Made by a program: the position numbers and the translations under genes. This document shows positions 16,970-25,584 of a stretch of DNA of 64,000 bases, in pieces. The stretch comes from Pauljensenia sp018375675 (GTDB lineage Bacteria > Actinomycetota > Actinomycetes > Actinomycetales > Actinomycetaceae): positions 248,001 to 312,000 of the forward strand of contig JAPWAE010000001.1 of NCBI GenBank assembly GCA_041432705.1. Direction: 5' to 3'. Within the stretch, counting starts at the first letter, position 1. Each line of letters begins with the position of its first letter. The notes below the pieces were generated by a model. That model saw only the letters and a program-made list of their open reading frames with translations, did not search any database and had not been told where the DNA came from.

Positions 16970-17658
16970 TTCCGACGTGGCTGCCGCCGTGGCTGAGCGC
17001 TGATCTGTCGCTAATCTCCGGTTTTCTCACCTGGATCGTCGTTCTTTCCTGGCTGTGGCGTTCCGGGTGGAAGATTCAACGCCGCTACTTTATTGAAGCG
17101 ACGCAAAAGCCCCTCACGCGCAATGCGATCGTGTGGAGCGCAGGCATCGTCGGAGCAATCTTCTTCGTTGCGGCACAGATGCGACCCGGTATGCCCGGTG
17201 TCATGACGGTCGCGATGATCGGTGCGCTGAGCGCTTACGTTGACGCTCGTACCCACCGCTTGCCGAACGCCTACACGGTCGCGATGGCCATCGGTGTTGT
17301 CCTCGGTCTGGCCGTCGGTGGTGTGATTTCGCCGCTCTGGCAGGAGCGGCTCATCGGTGCGCTCCTCGGTGCGCTCATTTGGTTCGTGCCGATTGCTTTG
17401 TTGAATCGCTTGCCCGGCGGCATGGGCGGCGGTGACGTGAAGCTGGCTCCAGTCTTGGGAGCATTGGTCGGTTCCGTGGGACTGCACCCCGCGATTTTTG
17501 CCCTCGCGCTCTCCTTCGTGTCCGCCGGCGTCGCGGCACTGTGGAAGATCGTCGTCGGATCTGCTGGAACAAAGACCCGCGTGCCGATGGGCCCCTGGAT
17601 GATCGGATCAGCGCTCGTCGGCACCATTGCGTGGGGCGTTGTTCCCGACTGGCTGTAG
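16966..17658 (+). CDS. A24-family prepilin peptidase (short form)
   Basis: 230 residues with about seven membrane spans. The two aspartates of this aspartyl protease family are visible: Asp93 in YVDARTHRLPN and Asp157 in GGGD. The N-terminal methyltransferase domain of full PilD is absent, so this is the peptidase-only form. It would process type IV pilin or Tad/Flp-like pre-pilins at the membrane, but no pilin or secretion gene lies in the window. It ends the alaS-ruvX-mltG-aroE run, and a peptidase here is common in actinobacteria. Confidence 0.88.
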   Translation: MIPTWLPPWLSADLSLISGFLTWIVVLSWLWRSGWKIQRRYFIEATQKPLTRNAIVWSAGIVGAIFFVAAQMRPGMPGVMTVAMIGALSAYVDARTHRLPNAYTVAMAIGVVLGLAVGGVISPLWQERLIGALLGALIWFVPIALLNRLPGGMGGGDVKLAPVLGALVGSVGLHPAIFALALSFVSAGVAALWKIVVGSAGTKTRVPMGPWMIGSALVGTIAWGVVPDWL

Positions 17659-17713
17659 GGATAAGCGCAGGTCTTATCGTGGACCACACCGGGACGAGTG
17701 CGCGTCCGGATGG

Positions 17714-17719
17714 GACAAT
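17714..17719 (+). promoter_or_regulatory. Candidate -10 box (GACAAT) for leaderless trpE
   Basis: GACAAT lies 6 bases before GTG 17726. The 67-base gap upstream has no Trp-rich leader peptide, so classical attenuation is not supported. Confidence 0.35.
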
Positions 17720-17725
17720 GGAACC

Positions 17726-19291
17726 GTGAGTATTTCGACGCCTTCGTATCAGTTTGAGCCTGTGAGCCTCGAGTGGGGCCAGACGTGGCCTCCGCGTGAC
17801 GTCTTTGTTGATCTCGCCGCGAAGCGCCGCGTGATCCCCGTGGTGCGCCGCGTACTGGCCGACGAGCTGAGCGCGGTGGGCGTCTACCGACAGCTTGCGC
17901 ACGGCAACTACGGCAGCTTTATCCTGGAATCTGCTGAGCACGGTGGTTCGTGGGGACGCTGGTCGTTCGTTGGAGCATCGAGCGCCGGTGCGATCGTCGC
18001 GCGTGACGGACACGCGCAGTGGATCGGTTCGCATCCTGAGGGCGCCCTGGAGGAGGGAACCTTCCTCGAGGTCGTGCACTCCGCCCTTGAAGAGCTCGCC
18101 GCGCCTGCGATTGAAGGTATGCCTCCTCTGACGGGCGCGCTCGTTGGATCGCTGGGTTGGGGCATCATCCCCGAGTGGGAGCCGACGCTCGCAGCGACTG
18201 CGCCGAAGGAATCCGACATCCCGGATGCGACGCTCGTGCTGGCCACCGAGGTCGCTGCGCTCGACCATGCGACTGGTTCGGTGTATCTGATGGCGATCGC
18301 ATGGAACCTCAACGGCTCGGCTGACGGCGTGGACGGGGCGTACGATCGTGCGATAGAGCGCCTCGACGCGATGACCGCGCAGCTTGCGACCCCGATCGCC
18401 CCCGCGGTTCTGGGCAGTAGCGGCGTCACGCCGCCTCAGGTGCGCGAGCGCACGGCGCGCGCAGATTTCGAGTCTTCCGTCAATGCGGCCAAGCGGGCGA
18501 TTCAAGACGGCGATGCCTTCCAGATCGTCGTTTCCCAGCGCCTCGACGTGTCGACGTCGGCCAGCGGCATTGATGTCTACCGGGTGCTGCGCACGGTTAA
18601 TCCGTCGCCCTACATGTACTTCCTGGACCTGCCCGACGAGCGGGGCGGTCATTTCGAGGTTGTTGGATCGTCTCCCGAGACCCTCGTGAAGACCGAACAA
18701 CGCCGCGTCTGGACGTATCCGATCGCCGGCTCGCGCCCGCGCGGCGCGGATTCGGCCGAGGACCATCGCCTGGCTGCCGAGCTTCTCGAGGACCCGAAGG
18801 AGCTGTCGGAGCACGTGATGCTTGTGGACCTGGCTCGTAACGACCTGTCGAAGGTCTGCGATCCTGCGTCGGTCGAGGTCTCCACGCTCATGGAGCTCAA
18901 GCGTTTCTCGCACATTCAGCATATTTCCTCCACGGTGACGGGTGTGCTGCGCGAGGATGCCGACGCGCTCGATGCGCTGGTCGCGACGTTCCCCGCGGGC
19001 ACCCTGTCGGGCGCGCCCAAGCCTCGTGCGATCCAGCTGATCGATGATTTCGAGCCTGCGGCGCGCGGCGTGTACGGCGGCGTCGTCGGGTACTTCGACC
19101 TGTCGGGCGATGCGGATCTAGCGATCGCTATTCGCACGGCTTCCTTGAAGGACGGAGTAGCCTCGGTGCAGGCGGGTGCTGGTCTCGTTGCGGATTCGGT
19201 TCCTGCCCTGGAGTACGAGGAGTCGCGCAATAAGGCCGCCGCGGCGGTTGAGTCCGTCGTGCGGGCGTCGACTCTCGTTCCCCTGTCCTAA
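17726..19291 (+). CDS. trpE: Anthranilate synthase component I
   Basis: 521 residues from GTG 17726 (MSISTPSYQFEPVSLEWGQT). The feedback-site region FILESAE, where Trp normally binds, is present near residue 70. The catalytic chorismate-binding domain covers the C-terminal half, with YPIAGSRPRG, EDPKELSEHVMLVDLARNDL and GTLSGAPK. It makes anthranilate from chorismate with glutamine amidotransferase TrpG, which is not in the window. The frame is open upstream of 17726, but that part lacks family similarity. A gap of 88 bases separates it from trpC. Confidence 0.95.
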   Translation: MSISTPSYQFEPVSLEWGQTWPPRDVFVDLAAKRRVIPVVRRVLADELSAVGVYRQLAHGNYGSFILESAEHGGSWGRWSFVGASSAGAIVARDGHAQWIGSHPEGALEEGTFLEVVHSALEELAAPAIEGMPPLTGALVGSLGWGIIPEWEPTLAATAPKESDIPDATLVLATEVAALDHATGSVYLMAIAWNLNGSADGVDGAYDRAIERLDAMTAQLATPIAPAVLGSSGVTPPQVRERTARADFESSVNAAKRAIQDGDAFQIVVSQRLDVSTSASGIDVYRVLRTVNPSPYMYFLDLPDERGGHFEVVGSSPETLVKTEQRRVWTYPIAGSRPRGADSAEDHRLAAELLEDPKELSEHVMLVDLARNDLSKVCDPASVEVSTLMELKRFSHIQHISSTVTGVLREDADALDALVATFPAGTLSGAPKPRAIQLIDDFEPAARGVYGGVVGYFDLSGDADLAIAIRTASLKDGVASVQAGAGLVADSVPALEYEESRNKAAAAVESVVRASTLVPLS

Positions 19292-19379
19292 CCCGTAGTG
19301 CGGGATGGCTGACTCGTTGGCGGCCATTTTTCGCTAGCCTAGGTGAGGATTGATCATTTCTGCCTGAAAGGGGAGCGTC

Positions 19380-20228
19380 GTGAGCGTTCTCGATGACATT
19401 ATCGTTGGGGTCCGGCAGGACCTGAAAGAGCGTGAAGACCGCGTCCCTCTGGCTCGAATCAAGGAGATGGAGACCCAGGTCCCGGAAGCGAAGGATGCGC
19501 TCGGTGCCCTGCGTAACCGCGACGGTGCCGTCAAGATTATCTCCGAGGTGAAGCGATCGTCGCCATCAAAGGGGGCGCTCGCAGCGATCCCGGATCCTGC
19601 TGCGCTCGCTTCGACGTACGAGGCCGGGGGAGCGTCGGTCATTTCGGTGCTCACCGAGCAGCGCCGCTTCAATGGTTCGCTCGCGGATCTTGACGCCGTG
19701 CGTGCGGCCGTCGACATTCCGATTCTGCGCAAGGACTTTATCGTCACGCCGTATCAGATCCACGAGGCGCGTGCTCACGGCGCTGACCTTGTGCTCCTGA
19801 TCGTTGCGGCGCTGGAGCAGAATGTGCTCGTGTCGCTGCTGGAACGGACCCGGTCGCTCGGCATGGAGGCGCTGGTGGAGACGCACTCGCGACTCGAAGC
19901 CCTGCGCGCGATGGAGGCCGGTGCCTCGATCATTGGCGTCAACGCCCGCAATCTGAAGACCCTGGAAGTGGACCGCTCGACCGTCGAGCAGGTCATCGAC
20001 GTGATCCCTCAGGACGTCGTTGCGGTCGCCGAGTCCGGCGTCGCGAATGCGCACGATGTTTTTGAATACGCCAAGTGGGGTGCGGATGCCGTGCTCGTCG
20101 GCGAAGCGCTCGTGACCTCGGGTGATCCCCGTGCGAGCATCCAGGACATGGTGAGTGCCGGACAGCATCCCGCTCTGCGAACGGATCGGAAGGCTCGCGT
20201 CGCTGCGGCGCGTCAGGAAGGACAGTGA
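19380..20228 (+). CDS. trpC: Indole-3-glycerol phosphate synthase
   Basis: 282 residues. The TIM-barrel signature IISEVKRSSPSKG gives Glu56 and Lys58, and LRKDFIV supplies the second lysine. It converts CdRP to indole-3-glycerol phosphate. It is not fused to TrpF; in actinobacteria that step is usually done by PriA (established knowledge, not seen here). GTG 19380 follows an AAAGGGGAG ribosome site. The stop overlaps the trpB start by one base (TGATG). Confidence 0.96.
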   Translation: MSVLDDIIVGVRQDLKEREDRVPLARIKEMETQVPEAKDALGALRNRDGAVKIISEVKRSSPSKGALAAIPDPAALASTYEAGGASVISVLTEQRRFNGSLADLDAVRAAVDIPILRKDFIVTPYQIHEARAHGADLVLLIVAALEQNVLVSLLERTRSLGMEALVETHSRLEALRAMEAGASIIGVNARNLKTLEVDRSTVEQVIDVIPQDVVAVAESGVANAHDVFEYAKWGADAVLVGEALVTSGDPRASIQDMVSAGQHPALRTDRKARVAAARQEGQ

Positions 20229-21523
20229 TGGTTGCTGAAAACTTTGCGCAAGGACCGTACTTTGGTGACTTCGGTGGACGCTTCGTCGCCGAGTCCCTCA
20301 TGGGTCCCCTCGAAGAGGTTGAGGCCGCGTGGAAGCGCCTGTGGCGTGATAAGTCGTTCCAGCGCCGCCTGCGCGACCTGTTCCTGAACTACGCCGGACG
20401 TCCCTCACTGCTGACCGAGGCCCCGCGTTTTGCGGCCGACCTGGGTGGCGTGCGTGTCTTCCTCAAGCGCGAGGACCTGAACCACACGGGTTCGCACAAG
20501 ATCAACAACGTGCTTGGCCAGGCGTTGCTGACCAAGGAGCTGGGCAAGACGCGTGTCATCGCGGAGACTGGGGCCGGCCAGCACGGTGTGGCTACCGCGA
20601 CCGCAGCTGCTCTCCTTGGCCTCGATTGCACGATCTACATGGGACGTGAGGACACCGAGCGCCAGGCGCTGAACGTCGCGCGCATGCAGATGCTCGGCGC
20701 CGAGGTTATCGCTGTGACCGCGGGTTCGGCGACGCTCAAGGACGCGATCAACGAGGCCTTCCGAGACTGGGTGACCAACGTCGAGACAACCAACTACATC
20801 TTCGGTACGGCCGCCGGCCCGCACCCCTTCCCGGAGCTGGTGCGTGACCTTCAGCGTGTCATCGGTGATGAGGCGCGCGCACAGCTGCTTGCCTCCGAGG
20901 GACGCTTGCCTGATGTTGTCGTGGCTTGCGTGGGCGGCGGCTCCAACGCCATTGGCTCATTCACCGCGTTCATCGATGATCCCAGCGTCGAGCTGCTCGG
21001 TTGTGAGGCGGCCGGCGACGGCTTTGAGACGGGGCGACACGCCGCGTCGATCACTGCTGACGAGGTGGGCGTTCTCCACGGCGCCCGCACGTTCGTCCTG
21101 CAGGAACGCGACGGCCAGACGAAGGCCTCCCACTCAATTTCCGCCGGTCTGGATTACCCGGGTGTGGGCCCGCAGCACGCGTGGTTGGCGCGCTCCGGTC
21201 GTGCCTCGTACATGCCCATTTCCGACGCTGAGGCCATGGATGCTTTCCTGCACCTGTCGCGCACGGAGGGCATTATTCCCGCGATCGAATCCTCTCACGC
21301 CCTCGCCGGGGTGCGCGCCTGGGCCCGTGCGAAGGCCGAGGCCGAGGGCCCGTTTGCGCCGGGTGAGGAGCCCATCGTGATCGTGACTGTGTCGGGTCGC
21401 GGCGACAAGGATGTGGATACGGCATCGCGGTGGTTCGGCTACGGACACGCGAAGCTTCAGGTCATCGACCCCAGCGCCGGCCCGTCGGGCGTTGCCGTCC
21501 TGGACGAGAACGAGGAGAAGTGA
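20228..21523 (+). CDS. trpB: Tryptophan synthase beta chain
   Basis: 431 residues from ATG 20228. The PLP lysine is Lys91 in HTGSHKINN, and the phosphate-binding loop is GGGSNAIG. It condenses indole with serine in complex with TrpA. This is the TrpB1 type that pairs with TrpA, judged by the N-terminus YFGDFGGRFVAE and the adjacent trpA. GTG 20225 is an in-frame alternative start three bases upstream. Confidence 0.97.
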   Translation: MVAENFAQGPYFGDFGGRFVAESLMGPLEEVEAAWKRLWRDKSFQRRLRDLFLNYAGRPSLLTEAPRFAADLGGVRVFLKREDLNHTGSHKINNVLGQALLTKELGKTRVIAETGAGQHGVATATAAALLGLDCTIYMGREDTERQALNVARMQMLGAEVIAVTAGSATLKDAINEAFRDWVTNVETTNYIFGTAAGPHPFPELVRDLQRVIGDEARAQLLASEGRLPDVVVACVGGGSNAIGSFTAFIDDPSVELLGCEAAGDGFETGRHAASITADEVGVLHGARTFVLQERDGQTKASHSISAGLDYPGVGPQHAWLARSGRASYMPISDAEAMDAFLHLSRTEGIIPAIESSHALAGVRAWARAKAEAEGPFAPGEEPIVIVTVSGRGDKDVDTASRWFGYGHAKLQVIDPSAGPSGVAVLDENEEK

Positions 21524-21524
21524 C

Positions 21525-22334
21525 ATGACGCGTGCACCCCATTCAGCCGTCGCGATTGACGCCGCCCTCCAGCGCGGCGACGCTGCGCTCATCGCCTACC
21601 TGCCCGTGGGCTTTCCGTCGGTCGAGGACTCGATCCGTGCGGGTAAGGTCCTGGCGGACTGCGGAGTTGACGTCATCGAACTCGGCTTCCCGTACTCGGA
21701 TCCGGGTATGGACGGCCCGACCATCCAGCGCGCGACCGTTGCCGCTCTCGAGCACGGCACCCACCTTGAGGATCTCTTCCACGCGGTGGATGAGCTGACC
21801 TCGTACGGTATTTCGACCTGTTCGATGACCTACTGGAACCCGGTCGAGTGGTGGGGCGTCGAGCGCTTCGCCAAGGACTTCGCCGCCGTGGGCGGCTCCG
21901 GCCTCATCACGCCTGACCTGCCGCCCGAAGAGGGCGCGCAGTGGGAGGCAGCATCGGACAAGTACGACCTTGAACGCATCTATCTGAGTGCTCCCTCGTC
22001 CCCCGAGCATCGCCTCAAGCTTATCGCCGAGCACTCGCGCGGCTGGGTCTACGCGGCCTCGTCGATGGGTGTGACGGGTGCGCGTGCAGCGGTCGGTGCT
22101 CACGTCGCCGACGTCGTGGAGCGCACCCGTGCCGCCGGTGCTCAGCGCGTGTGCGTGGGCCTCGGTGTCTCAAACGGTGCTCAGGCCCGTGAAATCGGTG
22201 CCTATGCGGATGGCGTCATTGTCGGATCAGCGCTTGTGAAGACTCTGTTCGATGAGAACATCGACCGTGGGCTGAAGGCCCTGGGTGAGCTCGCCACTGA
22301 GTTGAACTCCGGCGTGAGCGGAGCACGCGCATGA
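21525..22334 (+). CDS. trpA: Tryptophan synthase alpha chain
   Basis: 269 residues. Catalytic Glu52 and Asp63 lie in IELGFPYSDPGMDGPTIQ. It cleaves indole-3-glycerol phosphate and channels indole to TrpB. ATG 21525 comes one base after the trpB stop. The longer in-frame reading back to 21411 lies inside trpB and is discarded. The end overlaps the lgt start (ATGA at 22331). Confidence 0.97.
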   Translation: MTRAPHSAVAIDAALQRGDAALIAYLPVGFPSVEDSIRAGKVLADCGVDVIELGFPYSDPGMDGPTIQRATVAALEHGTHLEDLFHAVDELTSYGISTCSMTYWNPVEWWGVERFAKDFAAVGGSGLITPDLPPEEGAQWEAASDKYDLERIYLSAPSSPEHRLKLIAEHSRGWVYAASSMGVTGARAAVGAHVADVVERTRAAGAQRVCVGLGVSNGAQAREIGAYADGVIVGSALVKTLFDENIDRGLKALGELATELNSGVSGARA

Positions 22335-23290
22335 GGGCCCTCGTCGCGGCCGGTATCCCGTCGCCCTCGCAGGGTGTCTGGTACCTTGGGCCGATTCCGC
22401 TGCGGGCCTACGGCATTATCATCGCCGCAGGCATGATTATCGGTGTCTGGTGGACAGCGCGCCGTTACCGCGACCGCGGTGGAAACCCGGACACGCTGTA
22501 CGACGCCGCGCTCTGGGCGATTCCGCTCGGCGTCGTCGGCGCGCGCATCTACCACGTCATCACGTCCCCGGACGCTTACTTCGGTCCGGGCGGTGACCCG
22601 ATGCTTGCTTTCCAGATTTGGCGTGGAGGCCTGGGTATTTGGGGCGGCGTCGCCTTTGGAGCGCTCGGCGTGTATATCGCCGTCAAACGTGCGGGTGTCC
22701 GCCTCGGCCCAATCGCCGACTCCCTGGCTCCGGCTCTGCTGATCGCCCAAGCGATCGGCCGTTGGGGAAACTGGTTTAACCAGGAGCTCTTTGGCGCGCC
22801 TACGACAATGCCGTGGGGTCTCCAGATCGACGCTGCGCACATGCCCGCCGGATACCCTGCAGGGACGCTGTTCCATCCGACGTTCCTCTACGAGTGCCTG
22901 TGGAACCTCGCCGCTGCCGCGCTCATCGTGTGGCTCGACCGGCGTCACCGCTTCGCCGGGGGACAGGTGTTCGGTCTGTACCTGATGGCTTACACGGCCG
23001 GCCGGTGCTGGATCGAGATGCTGCGCATCGACGACGCGCACAGAGTCTTGGGCCTGCGCCTCAATGTATGGACGTCCCTGCTCGTGTTCGCACTGGGAGT
23101 ACTCGTGTTCGTCGTCGCCGGCCGGCTCGGGCGTCCGACACGCGTTGTCGCTGACGGCTCAAGTGACGAGGCCGCGCCTTCCACGGGTGAAGACGACTCT
23201 CAGGCGAGTGCCGAGAAGGGTGATACAGACACGTCGAGCATCGAAGTCGCGGAGGGATCCTCCGACGACAGTGAGCCTGATCGGTCCTAA
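22331..23290 (+). CDS. lgt: Prolipoprotein diacylglyceryl transferase
   Basis: 319 residues with about seven spans. The Lgt signature GRWGNWFNQELFGAPT and the VGARIYHVIT segment with the essential-type histidine are present. It adds diacylglycerol to lipobox cysteines such as that of the iron-binding lipoprotein in this window. The last 50 residues or so are a hydrophilic acidic Ser/Asp/Glu tail (SSDEAAPSTGEDDSQ), an actinobacterial extension. It is coupled to trpA by a 4-base overlap, a common actinobacterial order. Confidence 0.96.
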   Translation: MRALVAAGIPSPSQGVWYLGPIPLRAYGIIIAAGMIIGVWWTARRYRDRGGNPDTLYDAALWAIPLGVVGARIYHVITSPDAYFGPGGDPMLAFQIWRGGLGIWGGVAFGALGVYIAVKRAGVRLGPIADSLAPALLIAQAIGRWGNWFNQELFGAPTTMPWGLQIDAAHMPAGYPAGTLFHPTFLYECLWNLAAAALIVWLDRRHRFAGGQVFGLYLMAYTAGRCWIEMLRIDDAHRVLGLRLNVWTSLLVFALGVLVFVVAGRLGRPTRVVADGSSDEAAPSTGEDDSQASAEKGDTDTSSIEVAEGSSDDSEPDRS

Positions 23291-23402
23291 CCGGGCCATC
23301 GTGCCCCCTTCTGTGTGCCAGAGGTCCCACCACAGGTGGATTCATGGGAATGATCACGTTGCCCCGCTGCTGATCTTCCTCGTCAGAACAGGGGTTGGAA
23401 GG

Positions 23403-23408
23403 TAAACT
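23403..23408 (+). promoter_or_regulatory. Candidate -10 box (TAAACT) for pyk
   Basis: TAAACT lies 7 bases before ATG 23416; transcription would begin at or next to the A of the start codon. Confidence 0.5.
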
Positions 23409-23415
23409 TTTACTT

Positions 23416-24861
23416 ATGCGTCGAGCTAAGATTGTCTGCACTATTGGACCTGCCACTGAATCCCCTGAGCAGCTCCAGGCACTGGTGGACGCCGGCATGG
23501 ATGTCGCGCGTATCAACCGGTCGCATGGAAAGGCTGAGGAGCACGAGGCCGTCATTTCGCGCGTGAGGAAGGCGTCTGCGACGTCCGGCCGCGCGATCGC
23601 GGTTCTCGTCGACCTCCAGGGGCCCAAGATTCGCCTGGAGACGTTCCAGGATGGCCCTCAGGAACTCAAGATCGGTGACACCTTCACCATTACCACCCGC
23701 GACGTTCCCGGCACCAAGGAACTCGTCGGTACGACTTTCAAGGGCCTGCCCGGTGACTGCGCTCCCGGCGACCGCCTGCTGATCGACGACGGTAATGTCG
23801 CGGTCCGCGTCGTCGAGGTCACCGAGACCGACGTCGTTACCCGCGTCGAGGTTCCCGGCATGGTTTCGGACCACAAGGGTCTGAACCTGCCTGGCGTCGC
23901 CGTCTCTGTTCCCGCCCTGTCTGAAAAGGACAAGGAGGACCTGCGCTGGGGTATCGAGCAGGATGCCGACTTCATCGCGCTGTCCTTTGTGCGTTCTGCC
24001 GAGGACATCAAGGACGTCCACGAGATCATGGACGAGATGGGCAAGCGCATCCCTGTCATCGCCAAGATCGAGAAGCCGCAGGCTGTCGAGGCGCTGGAAG
24101 ACATCATCGAGGTCTTCGACGGCATCATGGTTGCCCGCGGTGACCTCGGTGTCGAGATGCCCCTCGAGGCGGTCCCGCTGGTGCAGAAGCGCGCGATCGA
24201 ACTCGCTCGTATCGCCGCCAAGCCCGTCATCGTTGCGACGCAGGTCATGGATTCCATGATCAAGAACCCGCGTCCGACGCGCGCCGAGGCCTCCGACTGT
24301 GCCAACGCGATCCTGGACGGTGCTGACGCGGTCATGCTCTCGGGCGAGACCTCGGTGGGTGCCTTCCCGATCGAAACTGTTCGTACGATGGCCGCGATCA
24401 TCGAGTCGACGGAGGAGAACGGTGGAGAGCGCATCGCGTCGATCCCTGGCTTCTACGCCGACCGTGCGGGCGTGATCTGTGATGCCGCGGCGCGTATCGC
24501 CGAGCACATGGACGCTCGTTACCTGGTGACCTTCAGCCAGTCGGGCACCTCGGCTCGCCTGCTGTCGCGTATGCGTCGCCCGATCCCGATGCTTGCATTC
24601 ACGCCGCTCGAGTCGACGCGTCGCCGCCTGGCCCTCTCGTGGGGTATCCAGACGTACCGCGTTCCCGAGGTGCAGCACACCGACGACATGGTGTGGCAGC
24701 TCGATCAGGTGGTCCAGTCTGCGCACCTGGCGGACATCGGTGATCAGCTGGTCATCGTTGCTGGTATGCCCCCGGGCATCGCCGGCTCCTCGAACATGCT
24801 GCGTATCCATGAAGTCGGAGATGAGGCCGACTACGCGATTGGCGGAACCCGCCACGCGTGA
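23416..24861 (+). CDS. pyk: Pyruvate kinase
   Basis: 481 residues. The N-terminus RRAKIVCTIGPAT, catalytic Lys217 in VIAKIEKPQA and the metal site MVARGDLGVEMP are standard. It makes pyruvate and ATP from PEP and ADP, the last step of glycolysis. ATG 23416 is chosen because TTG 23395 adds no family sequence and a -10 box sits between. A strong terminator follows. Confidence 0.97.
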   Translation: MRRAKIVCTIGPATESPEQLQALVDAGMDVARINRSHGKAEEHEAVISRVRKASATSGRAIAVLVDLQGPKIRLETFQDGPQELKIGDTFTITTRDVPGTKELVGTTFKGLPGDCAPGDRLLIDDGNVAVRVVEVTETDVVTRVEVPGMVSDHKGLNLPGVAVSVPALSEKDKEDLRWGIEQDADFIALSFVRSAEDIKDVHEIMDEMGKRIPVIAKIEKPQAVEALEDIIEVFDGIMVARGDLGVEMPLEAVPLVQKRAIELARIAAKPVIVATQVMDSMIKNPRPTRAEASDCANAILDGADAVMLSGETSVGAFPIETVRTMAAIIESTEENGGERIASIPGFYADRAGVICDAAARIAEHMDARYLVTFSQSGTSARLLSRMRRPIPMLAFTPLESTRRRLALSWGIQTYRVPEVQHTDDMVWQLDQVVQSAHLADIGDQLVIVAGMPPGIAGSSNMLRIHEVGDEADYAIGGTRHA

Positions 24862-24872
24862 GATGCGTGAGC

Positions 24873-24914
24873 AGCGGGGGTGCCGGCGGCGAGCCGGCGC
24901 CCCCGCTCTTTTTG
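24873..24914 (+). terminator. Rho-independent terminator after pyk
   Basis: 15-bp stem with one G-T pair (AGCGGGGGTGCCGGC at 24873-24887 with 24893-24907), loop GGCGA, then CTTTTTG. Confidence 0.92.
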
Positions 24915-24924
24915 TTTGTTCACG

Positions 24925-24953
24925 TGGACAAAATGAAATCCGTGGAATAAAGT
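24925..24953 (+). promoter_or_regulatory. Promoter for the 71-residue protein
   Basis: -35 TGGACA (5 of 6 matches), exactly 17 bases, -10 TAAAGT (4 of 6). It lies directly after the pyk terminator. Transcription from here gives a leader of about 135 bases before ATG 25096. Confidence 0.6.
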
Positions 24954-25095
24954 ACTCGGATACACGTTGAGACACGTGGACGCCGCACCAACGACGGCGC
25001 GGCAATGCAGCAGATCGCTGCTCGGCGTGATCAGGAATGCCTGTGCGAACAAAGCACGTTTTCTGGTGCGCCCGAATTGAAGAGGAGAAAGAGAA

Positions 25096-25311
25096 ATGAA
25101 TACGAAGATCCGGACCGTGTCGGTCCACGACACTCTGTTTGGCCGTGTGGCCAACAACCTGGAGGTCGGCCAGCTCTCACGCGCCGTCGAGCCGTGGTTT
25201 GCTGACTTCCACGACTCGAGGGTCAAGCAGGCAATCGCCGACCTTGATGAGCCTGCCCGACGGGGCGCGGCTGCCGAGTACCTCGGTCTCGAACTGAGCG
25301 TCGTGGCCTGA
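25096..25311 (+). CDS. Small protein of unknown function (71 residues)
   Basis: Not recognised. The sequence begins MNTKIRTVSVHDTLFGRVAN and ends YLGLELSVVA; it is soluble and mixed-charge, probably helical (FHDSRVKQAIADLDEPARRG). A purine-rich ribosome site (GAAGAGGAGAAAGAGAA) directly precedes the ATG. A well-formed promoter lies upstream and a perfect 15-bp hairpin follows the stop, so it is a complete single-gene unit. No neighbour suggests a role. It is supported as a gene by its expression signals rather than by family similarity. Confidence 0.75.
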   Translation: MNTKIRTVSVHDTLFGRVANNLEVGQLSRAVEPWFADFHDSRVKQAIADLDEPARRGAAAEYLGLELSVVA

Positions 25312-25320
25312 GCCGTGACA

Positions 25321-25357
25321 AAGGGGCCGACAAGCAATGCTTGTCGGCCCCTTGTTC
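25321..25357 (+). terminator. Perfect 15-bp hairpin after the 71-residue protein gene
   Basis: AAGGGGCCGACAAGC (25321-25335), loop AAT, perfect complement 25339-25353, followed only by GTTCG, so the U-tract is poor. Confidence 0.8.
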
Positions 25358-25447
25358 GTCTGCGATTTTGCTGTATCAATTTGCGCGACGCACGTCGCAC
25401 ACGTGCTGAATTGCCGGTACCATTAGGAGCACGTACTCCACTGGCGG

Positions 25448-25521
25448 TACCCCGAGTGGGATTCGAACCCACAACAAGCCGGGTTTGAGCCGACCGCCTC
25501 TGCCAGTTGGGCTATCGGGGC
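25448..25521 (-). tRNA. tRNA with anticodon CAA (Leu by codon), short variable arm
   Basis: A 74-nt cloverleaf reads on the minus strand. The acceptor stem is GCCCCGA/TCGGGGT with a G1-U72 wobble. The D stem has 3 pairs (GCC/GGC). The anticodon stem is GTCGG/CCGGC with loop CTCAAAC, giving anticodon CAA (bases 25485-25487). The variable region has 5 bases (TTGTT). The T arm is GTGGG-TTCGAAT-CCCAC and the discriminator is A. CCA is not encoded (ACCG). By codon it reads UUG, leucine, but bacterial leucine tRNAs normally have a long variable arm, which is absent. The amino acid identity is therefore an inference. Expression would run leftwards from the gap before the ANTAR regulator gene. Confidence 0.85.
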
Positions 25522-25584
25522 TTCGCGTGTGCGTGTCCCACAATAGAGCAGCTGAGCAAACCGATCAAACTGAGGAAAATGACA

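Noticed and set aside
16966..17658. Start of a pilus or Tad secretion locus
   Set aside because: Only the prepilin peptidase is present; neighbours are aroE and trpE, so no pilus cluster is supported.
17659..17725. Tryptophan attenuator before trpE
   Set aside because: No Trp-codon leader peptide and no paired terminator/antiterminator hairpins are visible.
23410..25128. 572-codon minus-strand frame opposite pyk
   Set aside because: Shadow frame that also runs through the pyk terminator and the promoter of the next gene.
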